From assembly GCA_003586115.2 (NCBI GenBank), contig QVOM02000126.1, forward strand, positions 10,831,404 to 10,895,403: a stretch of DNA of 64,000 nt, in the 5' to 3' direction. A model generated the notes under the pieces. The model was not told the DNA's origin, searched no databases, and saw only the letters and a list, made by a program, of their open reading frames with translations. The position numbers and the translations under genes are program-made. This document shows, one piece after another, positions 50,745 through 62,043 of the stretch. Each line of letters starts with the position of its first letter. Within the stretch, counting starts at the first letter, position 1. The DNA comes from Salvator merianae (Eukaryota > Chordata > Lepidosauria > Squamata > Teiidae).

Positions 50745-51002
50745 GTGAGGACATGTGGAGGGCCTTCTTGGTAATAGCCCCCAGACTATGTTATAGTCTC
50801 CCCTCTACTGTGTGTCAGGTACCCTCTTTATATTTAAGATCACAAGTGCAGATGCACCTCTTTATCCTGGCCTTGGCTGAGGGAACAGCATCCCCTCCCA
50901 ATACAGGCATTGTCACTATTTTAACGAACTCATTTCCTCTATTATTATGCAAATTTTATTGTAACCTGCCCTGAGACCTTCAGGTATAGAGTGGGATAGA
51001 AA
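50745..51002 (+). mobile_element. L2-like LINE 3' end
   Basis: GAGGGCCTTCTTGGTAATAGCC, CCAGACTATGTTATAG, then CCTGCCCTGAGACCTTCAGG. A GAAA/GGAA microsatellite has grown from its tail. Confidence 0.75.
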
Positions 51003-51006
51003 AAGA

Positions 51007-51053
51007 AAGAAAGGAAGGAAGGAAGGAAGGAAGGAAGGAAGGAAGGAAGGAAG
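51007..51053. repeat. (GGAA)n microsatellite
   Basis: GAAA units pass into about ten GGAA units. Confidence 0.95.
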
Positions 51054-51364
51054 GGCCTTAACTAGATACCAGGATATAATGTATGTTCTTTTATGGCATG
51101 CACTAATCACCATCTTCTTTGGGTTTTGCATTGCATTCATTAATTTCCAGCTCCTGAGGCAGTCGTTTTCCAATTCTCTCTTCTGAGGTGCATCAAGCAC
51201 TTCTATTAAACTTCTCCACACATACTGGGCATGTCTCCATTTCTCTGGCAGGAAATGCCTTGGGGAGACATCTCTACCAGACTGGGTGTATCTCGTGCTC
51301 TCAGGCAGCTTCAGCAAGGTGCTTGATGGGTCCACTGCTGCTGCCAAAGCTACAGTATTCAAGG

Positions 51365-51770
51365 CCAAGTCTCTGTGGGTACTGTTGCACTTACTGTCTG
51401 CACTGCGTGGCCCTAGTCTGCAATACAAGCAGGAGACCAGCATTTGTAGTGTGAATGGTAATAGCCTTGCTCGATCCTTACCATGACAGGGGCTGGGAAA
51501 TGTCCAGCTGCTGCCATGGCGACCAGCAGCACTGCACGCTGCACAGGCGCGTGCAGGTGTGATCATGTGACTGTGCAGTTGCTGAGCACAGCGTGGCCGT
51601 GCATTCACACCCAGAAAGGGGTGCAAATGTATTTTACTGGGAGCTGATCCTACTCCTGATTGGGACGGCATTATGCTGCTCCCGATCACAAGGGCCTCCG
51701 CAGAGTGCAAAAGCATTTTGCTGGCAAGTATCTCAGACGCTTGCTAGTACAAAATGAGAACAGGCTCTCT
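51365..51770. mobile_element. Family D MITE
   Basis: GTTGCACTTACTGTCTGCACTG, ACCAGCATTTGTAGTGTGAA, GCTGCCATGGCGACCAGC, TTACTGGGAGCTGATCCTAC, GACGCTTGCTAGTAC and the end GAGAACAGGCTC follow the order of the complete copy at 53101-53830. Confidence 0.7.
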
Positions 51771-51780
51771 GTCTGTACAA

Positions 51781-52067
51781 GGGGACTATTCACACTTTTT
51801 ACAAGTGAGCATGCAGACGCGCTCTAGTGAAGCGCATCCAACCATTTTCGGATGTGAACACGCAGCTGTGCTGCACGGCACAGGTGTGCCACGCAATTGT
51901 GCAAGTGCACCTGCATGATCCGTGGCACTGCCAGTCACCATGCCAGTGGCCGGATGCTTCCCAGCCACTGGCATGGTGAGGATCAGCAGCAGGACACCAG
52001 CATTTGCACCGTGAATGTTGGTATCCTGCTGGTATTCTGTCTGAGGACCTCACAGTATGTGAACAGG
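51781..52067. mobile_element. Family D-related MITE, opposite orientation
   Basis: GGGGACTATTCACACTTTTTAC at the left and GTATGTGAACAGGTC at the right. Inside, CACCATGCCAGTGGCCGG and GCATTTGCACCGTGAATGTTGG match the inverse or parallel blocks of family D. Confidence 0.55.
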
Positions 52068-52069
52068 TC

Positions 52070-52425
52070 TCCGTCTCACACAGTGACCCACTAATTACTT
52101 CTGGGCATCTCAAGCAGAAGACAAAGGCAAAACCTTCACCTGCTCTCAACTTTCTACAAATGGCCTTTAGAGGCATCCTGCCAGTCCCTCCAACCTGGAG
52201 GTGGCACCTAAGCATCCGTTCTCATAGCCATTGATATAACTGTCCTCCATGAATTTGTCTATAAGAACATACGAGGAGCTCTGTTGGATCAGGCCACGGC
52301 CCATCTAGTCCAGCATCTCATCTCACCCAGTGGCCCACCAATTGCTTCTGGGCATCTCAAGCAGAAGACAAAGGCAAAACCTTCACCTGCTAAATGGTTA
52401 ACTATCTCTCCAACCTGGAGGTAGC
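52070..52425 (-). mobile_element. Two tandem CR1 3' ends
   Basis: Units 52070-52257 (tail lost) and 52262-52425 (ATAAGAACATACGAGGAGC..), both minus strand. Confidence 0.8.
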
Positions 52426-53049
52426 TCTTCATAACTTACAGGTGACCTGTGAATTGGGTTGGTTTAACATTTGGCTAGCATTCCAATCCATTCTATTCTC
52501 CCCACATTGATTCCGCGCGCAGTGTGGAAGCGACTTCCAAAATATTATTCTTGACTGTGGATGTCTCACCGCATCACAGTGTTTTGGGGACAAACGTTTT
52601 ACTTTCAGAGAAGCCATTCCGGCCTATTCTATTCTGGCTTTTCCATTGTCCTGCAACTTACAACTGGTGTACCTGATGTAGACCACTTACAATGGGACTG
52701 GTGAGGAGGAACCTTAGCTAGTCAACTGAACAAGGAGAGTAGGTAAATAGCATGGAACTTTCCAATTCTGTATTAGGCTGCTGTTACACTTCAAGTTTAC
52801 ATTGCATTGGGAGCAACCCTGAGATGCAAAAAGAGACAGTGTCTGGGTTTTCTTCCCAAAGATTCAGACGTTCTGAGCCTCAGACTGTTGGAAGTCTCAG
52901 TCTGGACTGGGAAGGTAGTCCACTCATATTAGTCTATCGATATTAGTCTGTTTGTAAACTTTTGCCCTACTTTGACACTAGGGGGCAGGGTGGCTATGAA
53001 CTATAAATCCTCAACCATAGCCTTGCTTGCAAATGGGGGGATACTTCTT

Positions 53050-54010
53050 ATGCTGCATTCACACGCAAGTTTTAATCCAGTTTCAGCCCACTTTCAGAGT
53101 GGGTGTTTTTGCACCTTCCATGATAGAACAGGCTAATTAGTAATCGTGGTAATTGTTCTGGCCACGCTGTGTGGCCGGAAACTGCACCAGAAGCCAGCTA
53201 CTGCCATTCGTGGTGCAAATGCTAGTAGCCACGCCCGATCCTTACCATGACAGTGGCCGGGAAGCGTCTGGCTGCTGCCATGGCAACTGGCAGACCTGCG
53301 CAGTGCACAGGCACGATGAGCTGATCGCACCTGCGCGATCAGGCCTGAGAGATGCCTGACCGGGTCACACGATGCCCCAGCTGTGGCATCATGCAACCTG
53401 ATTGGACAGACGCAATCAGCTGATCACGCCTTATGCACCTGCATGCTATGCAGGCCTGCTGGTCGCCATGGCAGCAACCGGATGCTTCTCAGTCACTGCC
53501 ATGGTAAGGATCGGGCATGGGCCAATAGGACGTCGCATGGCCCAATCTGGCATCATGTCGGCCTAATCGTGCAGGACCGATCAGATCCAACTGCCCAATC
53601 GCGCATGCATGATCACTAATACTTCACAACCAGGTAGGTGTGAATACACCTTACCAGGAGGTGACTATCACTTCCTGGTACGGTTGTGGAGCATTAATTA
53701 ATGCTCCAGAGGTAGTAGCAATCAGGAGTAGATGTAACCTGTTCCCAGCCACTCAGGCGTCCGCAAGGTGCAGATGCACTTGATTACCAAGCATGCTTGA
53801 TGCTTGCTAGTAGCAAATGCGAACAGGCCCAGTGAGAGAACCCATCGGCAAAGTGACTGATCATTTTCTTTCCACATTATCTAACCCAAAGGTGGATTTT
53901 CAGAGTTAGATAATGCTGGAAGAAAACAGTTTAACACCTTGCTGATGTGTGCTCCGACTCTCAGAGTGGACTGAAACCGGGTTAAAACCTAGGTGTGAAC
54001 CCAGCTTTAG
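53050..54010. mobile_element. Family C MITE split by a family D MITE
   Basis: The left arm 53050-53100 (GCTGCATTCACACGCAAGT ... CACTTTCAGAGT) and the remainder 53834-54010 (GAGAGAACCCATCGGC ... CCTAGGTGTGAACCCAGC) join into the same order as the uninterrupted copies at 1798 and 24303. Confidence 0.75.
53101..53830. mobile_element. Family D MITE, complete 730-bp copy
   Basis: It begins GGGTGTTTTTGCACC and ends GCGAACAGGCCC (reverse GGGCCTGTTCGC), flanked by AGT at 53098-53100 and 53831-53833. Removing one AGT and the element restores the family C sequence. It has no ORF. Internal ACCATGACAGTGGCCGGGAA and CATGGCAACTGGCAG blocks are partly inverted. Confidence 0.75.
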
Positions 54011-54391
54011 AAAAGAAATGATACTTCTTGAAATAATATTTTCAGAGGGGGAGACACTGTACTCTCTCAATGTCACTGGACTTCTGTCTGTCCCAGTCTG
54101 TCCATGTGGACAACAGTAACTTTGATGGATGCAGGTTTGAAGAAGGCTGCCAAGAGATGCTCATGGAGGTACCCATGGAACCAGCCAGGAGTCAGACCCA
54201 AATCAGCGGTAGCCGCAGCAACAGTGGTTGATGGAAGCCAAAACCTGTAACATCAATAGGACCAGCAATTCCCTGCACACCTGAATGGAAGCTCAGAAGG
54301 CCTTGACTCTCTTGCCCATAAAAAGAAATCCATGGGCTTTATGGGGTTCTTAGAATTATTTTGCTTGCCTGAACTCCCAAAGGTGGTTCGA

Positions 54392-54562
54392 GCTGCAGGT
54401 GAAGAAGAAGAAGAAGAAGAAGAAGAAGAAGAAGAAGAAGAAGAAGAAGAAGAAGAAGAACTTGGTTTTTATACCCTGCTTTTCTCGGCCAAAGCTGACT
54501 CAAAGCAGCTTACAAGGTTAGTTTTCCGCCCGCAGGCTTACATCTATCTATCTTCCGTAAGA
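54392..54562 (-). mobile_element. Sauria-type SINE 3' end with long (GAA)n
   Basis: (GAA)20 at 54401-54460 is the reversed (TTC)n tail. It is followed by CTTGGTTTTTATACCCTGCT, the reverse of the SINE 3' end at 23050-23095. The head is missing. Confidence 0.8.
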
Positions 54563-55207
54563 GCACTGGCAGAAAGTGGAGGGGCTCGCCCTGAATATTA
54601 ACATTTAAAATGTCATTATGTAGAAAGTAGAAAGGCTGGGAACATGACACCCCAAACGCTGGAGGATGAACAGCTATTAATGTGCGGTTATTTTTCTTAT
54701 CAGGTGAGCAGTCAAACGAATGAGTCAGAGGATCCATGGCACATTTATCAGTTTAATGCTGCTGCTTCTGGTGTTTGCAAGAAGAAAGCCTGTCTCTTGT
54801 AAATAAAGTTAAGCAGTCACACTGTCTTTCATCGTTGCAGAACAGGCAGAAATTGGCTGCTGCTAAAGCTTCCCCACAACACTCCAAAGGGGGGTAATGC
54901 GTTAATGCTCCTCCAGTGGCTTCTACCCATCATGCCTTTTTGCTGAGAGAAGGCAGCTTGGGCAGTGGTCACACCCTAGACTGTCTGTCTCAGGGTTGGA
55001 CAAGGGAGTCAGGCTGATTTCAGCCTGGAACGGCCTGATCACGCCTACTGTGACCACACAATGGCGCTCCCCCACTGCGCCTTCGTGGTGAAAGGTAAGT
55101 GTCAGTGCTGTGTGGCAGGGGTGTGTGTGATGGGGGGTGGCAGGCGATGGTGCAGTGCGGCATGGCATGTTGTGTGGGGTGCGGTGTGATGGGGAAGGCA
55201 CGGCTGG

Positions 55208-55480
55208 NNNNNNNNNNNNNNNNNNNNNNNNNNNNNNNNNNNNNNNNNNNNNNNNNNNNNNNNNNNNNNNNNNNNNNNNNNNNNNNNNNNNNNNNNNNNN
55301 NNNNNNNNNNNNNNNNNNNNNNNNNNNNNNNNNNNNNNNNNNNNNNNNNNNNNNNNNNNNNNNNNNNNNNNNNNNNNNNNNNNNNNNNNNNNNNNNNNNN
55401 NNNNNNNNNNNNNNNNNNNNNNNNNNNNNNNNNNNNNNNNNNNNNNNNNNNNNNNNNNNNNNNNNNNNNNNNNNNNNNNN
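55208..55480. other. Assembly gap (273 N)
   Basis: Unknown bases between a GT-rich, low-complexity stretch (55090-55207) and the octamer tail of a CR1 copy that starts at 55481. Confidence 0.99.
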
Positions 55481-56235
55481 CATAAGAACATAAGAACATA
55501 AGAGGAGCCTTGCTGGATCAGGCCACGGCCCATCTAGTCCAGCATTCCGTTCCACACAGTAGCCTACCAATTGCTTCTGGGCATTCTCAAGCAGAAGATA
55601 AAGGCAAAACCTTCACCTGCTCTCAACTCCCCGCAAATGGTTTTACAGACATCCTGCCTGTCTTTCCAACCTGGAGGCAGTACCTAGGCATCCATTCTAG
55701 TAGCCATTGATACACCTGACCTCTATGAATCTGTCCAATCCCTTCTTAAAGCCGTCCAGGTTGATGGCTGTCACCACCTCATCCGGTAATAAAGTCCACA
55801 GACCGACGACCCTCTGGGTGAAAAAATACTTCCCCTTGTCAGTCCTAACTCTCCTACCCATCAGCTTCAGAGAGTGCCCCCTGGTCCTAGTGTTGTGTGA
55901 GAGAGAAAAAAACTTCTCTTTATCCACCTTATCCATACCGTGCATGGTTTTATAAACTTCAGTCAGGTCTCCTCTTAAACGCCGCTTTTCAAGGCTGAAG
56001 AGGCCAAGGCGTTGCAGCCTGATTTCGTAAGGAAGGTGTTCCAGCCCCCCAATCATTCTGGTCACCCTTTTCTGCACCTTCTCCTGTTCCACAATATCCT
56101 TTCTGAGGTGAGGTGACCAGAATTGTACACAATATTCCAAGTGTGGCCTCACCATAGATTTGTAAAGAGGCACAATGACACCTGCCGACTTGTTTTCTAT
56201 TCCCTTCCTTATTACCCCTAGCATTGAATTTGGTC
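55481..56235 (-). mobile_element. CR1 ORF2 C-terminus and 3' end beside an assembly gap
   Basis: It begins with three CATAAGAA units directly at the gap edge. The minus strand encodes NSMLGVIRKGIENKSAGVIV, LYKSMVRPHLEYCVQFWSPH, LGLFSLEKRRLRGDLTEVYK and GFKKGLDRFIEVRCINGY in one frame, with more than 95% of visible residues equal to the copy at 35465. Confidence 0.92.
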
Positions 56236-57104
56236 TGCGTGGCAGCCCTTTGCCTGGGTCTGTTTCTGGCTGAAACGAACTCAGTGCTGGGATTATGCAG
56301 TGGCAGGATACTCCCATTCCATCCAGGAAAGTCCTCGGGAACACCAGAAACACACTTTGGCGCCTGGTCTCTGAGGACGTAAGACGGCCTGTGCCCTTCT
56401 AAAATAGAAGGTGTGACCGTGGCCTTGGAGGTTCAGGTTGTTTTTTTTTTTTTTTTAAATAAATGCATTCATCTTCAACCTGTTTAAACAATAAAAAAAG
56501 TCAAACGACATGCAAACTGCTTCCCCAGTCGCCCTCCGAAGAGGTGTGGGTGAGTATGAATGGTTCAGCGTTAAATCATGGGTGTGGGGAGGTCATCTAA
56601 GGGAAAGAAGAGATATACAGGATGTCGAGTCAGTGTTGCCTGGCTGCGGAATAAAGCAGGAAGATTGGGAAAATGTGTTAATTTGATCCCAGTTTAGTAT
56701 GCAAGGGAGGATTCTCTTGGCAGAATCCTAGCCTGGGAGTGTAGAATTAACTCTGTGGAAAAAAAAAAAGCGGGCCCAGTGATCTCTGCCTTGCATTTGA
56801 ACTGTCTGGTAAGCCAATGAGTTTGTTCATTGCACAGGTCCAGAGTTTCAGGAGGGCCAGTTTTGTTTTAAACGACGAGATTAAATGGCTGCAGGAAGCC
56901 ATCAATAAACTGGTGTCATGCCGTTTAGTTTCTCCTCAAGGCTGCCCTTGAGAGGTTCAGTATTTGAAGGCTGAGATGGATTGGATAAGGGAGAATAAAA
57001 TTGCGCCATTCTACCTTGCTTCAGTTCTCTTCTCCAGCTGCGGCCTAGGAGTGTGTGTGCTTTTGTCAGATCTGGCTGGCTTCTTTCCACTACTGTACAG
57101 TGTA

Positions 57105-57185
57105 TTTGTTTATTTAGAGCATTTGTATCCCACTATAATCCTGAAGCGTTCAAGGCAGGGAAAATCCTGTCTTGATATTGTCATC
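57105..57185 (-). mobile_element. L2-like LINE 3' end fragment
   Basis: TTTGTTTATTTAGAGCATTTGTATCCCAC, degraded. Confidence 0.45.
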
Positions 57186-57477
57186 AGAATGATAATCTAG
57201 AAATGCAGCAATCAGCCCAAGGCCACCTAGGTCATTTCCACACTGGACTAGTGGGCTAGGAGAGAGCTATCCGCCTTTGGACAGCCTGCCCAGGCCCAGA
57301 CCCAGATGCCAGCTTCAAGGCTGGGTGTACCAACTTCTGGTACACATCCGGCGGTGCTTCCTTGACTGCATGCCCTTTGTAGTGAGGGATACAGACAGAC
57401 AGTAGTTGGATTGTAGCCTACTTTAAAGAGGGCCATGCTTGGATGAAATATGGGGCCTTTCTGCACTTACCGCCTAA

Positions 57478-57778
57478 TTAGAAGAAGAAGAACTTGGTTT
57501 TTATACCCCGCTTTTCTCGGCTGAAGCTGACTCAAAGCGGCTTATAAGGTTATTTTTTTCGCCTGAAAGCTTACATCTATCTATCTTCTGCATCACACAA
57601 TGTGATGCTCCCTGTTTATCTACTTGCAATTACTTGCTTTCGAACAGCTAGGTTGGCTGGAGCTAGAGGCCAGTAGAGGGCGCTCATCCCCTCTACACGG
57701 CAGACAGGGGCCTTGAACTCCGATCCTCCTATTGAAAGATCAGTGCCTTAGACTTCTGTGCCACCGTGCCTCCCCATC
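57478..57778 (-). mobile_element. Sauria-type SINE, minus strand
   Basis: TTAGAAGAAGAAGAACTTGG, TATACCCCGCTTTTCTCGGC, CTGACTCAAAGCGGCTTATA, then a reversed tRNA-like head with GAACTCCGATCC and GCACCGTGCCTCCCC-type end. Confidence 0.7.
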
Positions 57779-57799
57779 AAAATATCCCATTCTAAGGTG

Positions 57800-58232
57800 G
57801 TATTGACCATGCAGTGTGAACACCATACACAGTGCATGGCCCTAGTTACTTATCTGAAGCAGGCTACCGGCATTCGTGCTGCTAACGCCAGTAGCCTTGC
57901 CTGATGCTTACCATGGCAGCAGCCAAGAAGCATTCAGCCACTGCCATGGTAACCACTAAGGCCGTGCAGTGCACAGGCGCGCAGAAGCATGATTGGTTGA
58001 TCGTGTAGGCCCAGCCACTGTGATGCAAGGTAAGTGCGAATGCACTTTACTGGGAACTGACTATCAGCTCCCAGTAGAGGTGTGGGGCACTAATTAGTGC
58101 TCCACAGCTAGGAGTGATCGGGAGCAGCGTTATGCTGCTCCCAGCCGCTCAGGCCTCTGCCAAGTGCAGACGCACTTTGCTAGCAAGCATCCTTGACACT
58201 TGCTAGCAACAAGTGGAAACAGGCCTATGGTG
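57800..58232. mobile_element. Family D MITE
   Basis: CCATGCAGTGTGAACACC, GCAGGCTACCGGCATTCGTG, CTTACCATGGCAGCAGCC, TACTGGGAACTGACTATCAG, GCTAGCAACAAGTGGAAACAGGC. Confidence 0.7.
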
Positions 58233-58392
58233 CCATTTTGGCACTGTATTCCAGTCCATAGCTTCATCCAGCGCAGACAAAGAATTCCAGCAGTAGGCAG
58301 GGCCTCCACAGGCGTGCACTAGTGTGTGCACAGCAGAGGTCTGGACCCTTTCACGGGCCAGAATACCAGCAAGTGCGGAAAGGGCCTTAGTA

Positions 58393-58555
58393 AACATAGA
58401 AACATAGAAACATAGAGTTGGAAGGGACCTCCTGGATCATCAAGTCCAACCCCCTGCTCAATGCAGGATTACCTAAACCATCCCCGATAAATGGTCATCC
58501 AGTCTCCGCTTGAAGACCTCCATCGAAGGGGAACTCACCACCGCTCATGACTGAG
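58393..58555 (-). mobile_element. CR1 3' end (ATGTTTCT-tail variant)
   Basis: ACATAGAAACATAGAAACATAG tail, GAGTTGGAAGGGACCTCC, CTGCTCAATGCAGGATTACC, CGCTTGAAGACCTCCATCG. Confidence 0.8.
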
Positions 58556-59107
58556 CGGGGATTTGGCCTCCCAGGACCGGGTCCAGCCATTGTACCATAG
58601 CTTTGAGACTGGATTGCACTTTCCTTTATCCAGCTGCCTTGAACCTCACCCCTCTCATGCAGGTCACTTTGGGGTTGCCAGTAGCACTATTCTTTGACTG
58701 TTTCTGTGGTTATTCCGAATTGCTGGCATGCTATATGGGCACTTAATTCCTTGCTAAATTCGGACTCAGCATCCAAATGGCTGCCCTGGTCTGAATCCAG
58801 GGGACAGGGTGCCCTCAGAGTGCCAAAATCCCACAGTCACATGAGGGTGCCTTGTCCCTCAGCTTAGGGTAGGGCAGGATAAGAAGTCTTTGCAGTCATT
58901 TTTGGGGGGGAGGGAAGTATAAGCCTCCTACCTGGGGGTGACCCCTGGTTGCCATGTGGATGACCTCCTTTGTTGTTTAAACATGGCCTAAGATCAGAAA
59001 TGGTGGCCACCGGGTGAAAAACACTGCCACCAATCTTGGGTCAGGTGTGAGGCAACATGATCGTATTGGTTCCTGGAATTTCTCCAGCCCGGTTCTAGGA
59101 ACAGCTT

Positions 59108-59490
59108 TGGGCCACAGTATCAGGGAATATAGTGCCCATTATGGAGCCGCTATGGTGGGATTGCCACACATATCTGTGGCAATAGGGAGCTACAATAAAT
59201 CCCCCCCAAATGCGTGATGGCAGGTCTACCTGAAATAGAACTATCACTTACCTTGTAGACAGAGCCACCATTGTTGTTCTGGCCACCGCGCATACGTGTG
59301 GGCTGAAAAAGATGGCCGCACATGCGTGGGTGTTTTGCATCAGTGAAATAGCCGGATGTGCATGTCACTAAAAAGCATACAGGGAACAGGGTCCCCCGTG
59401 CTGTCTAGACAACATGCAATCATTCTGGAGGGGCTTTTCTCCAGAAGATCACCTGTTGGCGCTATATTCGGCCGGTGTCTGGAGCCGGCC
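59108..59490. repeat. Interspersed element J, copy 2
   Basis: Runs parallel to 20330-20785 with the same block order (CGCTATGGTGGGATTGCCAC ... GAGCCACCATTG ... AATCATTCTGGAGGGGCTTT ... GCGCTATATTCGGCC). Confidence 0.6.
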
Positions 59491-60199
59491 TCAGTGTGGG
59501 ATCTCTGAGCACCTGCTCCTCAGTGAACCTCCTGTGCTCAGGGACCACTAGATGACATCTCAATCCAGTTTTCGCCTGCAATGGCTGCTGGAGCTGTCAG
59601 GTTCCTTCAAAATAGGCAGTTTGTGTGTTTTTATTTAATCAAATGTTTAGATTCTTCCCTTCACCTGTAAGGGGTAAAAGGAAGAGAAACACGAGGACAG
59701 GGCCTGGCGGAATGTTCACGTACCTCAACTGTCATTCCTTGAAGTAAATTCCAAATATGCAAAATTATAACTGTTGCAAGGAATACAACACATGTTATGT
59801 TACCCTAGCAGGGAAGGGCCAGGTAAACCGTGTGCCTGCTCTAAGCACCCTTGATTCTGGCAACCTATGGGCATCTTCAAGGCCTGCCAAAGGCAGTTTC
59901 TCCACTTACCTTAGTAATTGTACAGCATGGGGGCTAACCCTCTTCTGGGCATCTCTCTTTTCTGTCTGGTGCAGGTGAGGACTAGAGAGGCCCCGCCCAC
60001 TGCTAGCACACTGTGTCCACCTAGGCTGGGACAGTAGTAAACCTGTTTTTACAGGTCCAGGGGCATCCAAGGGGCAGCTAGACTGGCCCAGAGAGGTGTG
60101 CAGAAAGCCACACATCTCCCTGTTCTAATTTAATAGGGGATTCTGGCAGTGTACCAAATGACCGGGCACAAGTGTGGGCCCTTATCTGTCTGGACTCTT

Positions 60200-60482
60200 G
60201 CTCCTGCAATGGTGCGCTGCATACATCTAGGTATTTTGATGGTGTGAAATACCCAGAAGTGCACAGTGGCCATTTCCAAGATGATGGCTCCTGGAAGGAA
60301 GCATCCAGATAGATAAGTCCATATCAGTATTCTGGGAAAACCTGGGTTGGGTGTTGATTTTCCCAACATAGAAATACCATGGGATTTCACCCCTTTATTC
60401 CAATGCTATACATGGATATGTGTAGCAATCCCAACATTGTCCTTGGATAATACCACATGTTAGGTCCTGTCTGGACGCAGCC
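60200..60482. repeat. Interspersed element K, copy 2
   Basis: AAATACCCAGAAGTGCACAG, GGCCATTTCCAAGATGATGG, TTCTGGGAAAACCTGGGTTG, GGGATTTCACCCC, ending TTAGGTCCTGTCTGGACGCAGCC as at 37115-37455. Confidence 0.55.
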
Positions 60483-60544
60483 AGAAATATTGATCCAGTA
60501 TGTGAGCTGTTCCCTTGTGTGCTGCTTTTTGCGTTTGATGGATA

Positions 60545-61035
60545 GAGTGGCTGTAGCTCAGTGGTATAGCAAACTGCCTGGAAAACAGAGGGTTTCTGGC
60601 TCGATCTCTAGTCTCTCCCCAGAGGAAGGGAATGGCAAACCACTTCTGTATTTCTGCCAAGAAAACTGCACAGAGGACCCCATGGAGTCTGTGAGTGACT
60701 GCAGCTCAGTGGCAGAGCAAACTGCCTGGAAAACAGAGGGTTTCTGGCTCGATCTCTAGTCTCTCCCCAGAAGAAGGGAATGGCAAACCACTTCTGTATT
60801 TCTGCCAAGAAAACTGCACAGAGGACCCCATGGAGTCTGTGAGTGACTGCAGCACAGTGGCAGAGCAAACTGCCTGGAAAGCAGAGGGTCGCCAGTTTGA
60901 TCCCCAGCCTCTTCTCGGAAGTAGGCAATGGCAAACCACTTCTGTATCTCTGCCAAGAAAACTGCATAGAGGAGCTCATGGAGGTGCCCATGCAGTCAAC
61001 CAGGAGTCAGCCGTGACTCAGTAGTACCCAACAAC
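60545..61035 (+). mobile_element. Three tandem tRNA-headed SINEs (family G)
   Basis: Units start near 60547, 60695 and 60845. Units 1 and 2 are near-identical over 130 bp (GAAAACAGAGGGTTTCTGGC, TCTCTCCCCAGA, GACCCCATGGAGTCTGTGAG), so the array arose by segmental duplication. The third keeps a different B-box region and an AACAACTACAGTAC tail. Confidence 0.85.
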
Positions 61036-62043
61036 TACAGTACTTCTATGAATGTGCTGGGTGTTAAGATGAACTGCATCGAAAGCACCAACTATTACAG
61101 AAATAATGTTTTTCTTTTGCTAGAGCTACAATAGTTTAGCTTTCATATTCCACATTTTTTTTCCAGCTGTTTCTTCTCAATTCTGTTAACATCAGCTATT
61201 GGCGCATCAATAGGTCACACGTGTTTTTTCTCAACCAGTTCAATCCGCATCCCTATTGTCACTATTGTTGCTATTGCATTATATCCCTGCCTTGAATCAG
61301 ATACCCGACCCTCTAAGCAGTAGGAGACGCCTTTTGCCTCTGAACTGACTCCACTCTGCTTCACAAGGTTTCCAAATATGGCTCTGCTAACATCATATAA
61401 ATAACAGTAAGCCTTTTTTTTTTCCTACTCCCTTCTCCTCCTTGGGGATATTTATGACGACAATAGCAAATCCAGTGAGTTCCGTGGAAATTGCCTAATT
61501 CTTCCGACTCTCCGAGCTATTAATGCAATGCCCACCAGTTCCTCTTTCCATTTATGAACTCAGGAAGAGATTATGCTGAAGAAGAGACATTTATGAAATC
61601 ACAGCTGGTCTCCCTAGGGGAGTTTTATAGACATTTCAGCGATAAATTAAAAGATGGAGCTTTCAGGCTCTCTGCTTGCAAGATAAGAGAATCTTGGAGA
61701 TCCATGAGCACTTATGAATGAATACTTTTTTTTTTTTGCCCCATTCCCAAAATCCTTTTCGCCAAGTCTTATGGACGAATAGATATGGCATAAACATGGT
61801 AAAATGTTGGGAAGTTAAAACAACGATAAGTTCTGGTTGGTTTGGGATCTAGTACTTAAATCAATAGAAAAAAAATTAATACTTCATACCATAGTATCAG
61901 ACCTGCAATAAACTGTTTTAACAAATGAAAGCATACATATGAAATTGTAAGAATTGTAGTATATGTGTAACTGCATGTACAGATTTCTCCTCTAGATAAT
62001 TGTCTGCTTATTTGTAAGCGTGAATGTATTGCAAAAGGCACAT

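Noticed and set aside
54923..55570. ORFs up to 215 codons around 55.2 kb
   Set aside because: They run through the 273-bp gap and low-complexity GT/AC-rich sequence.
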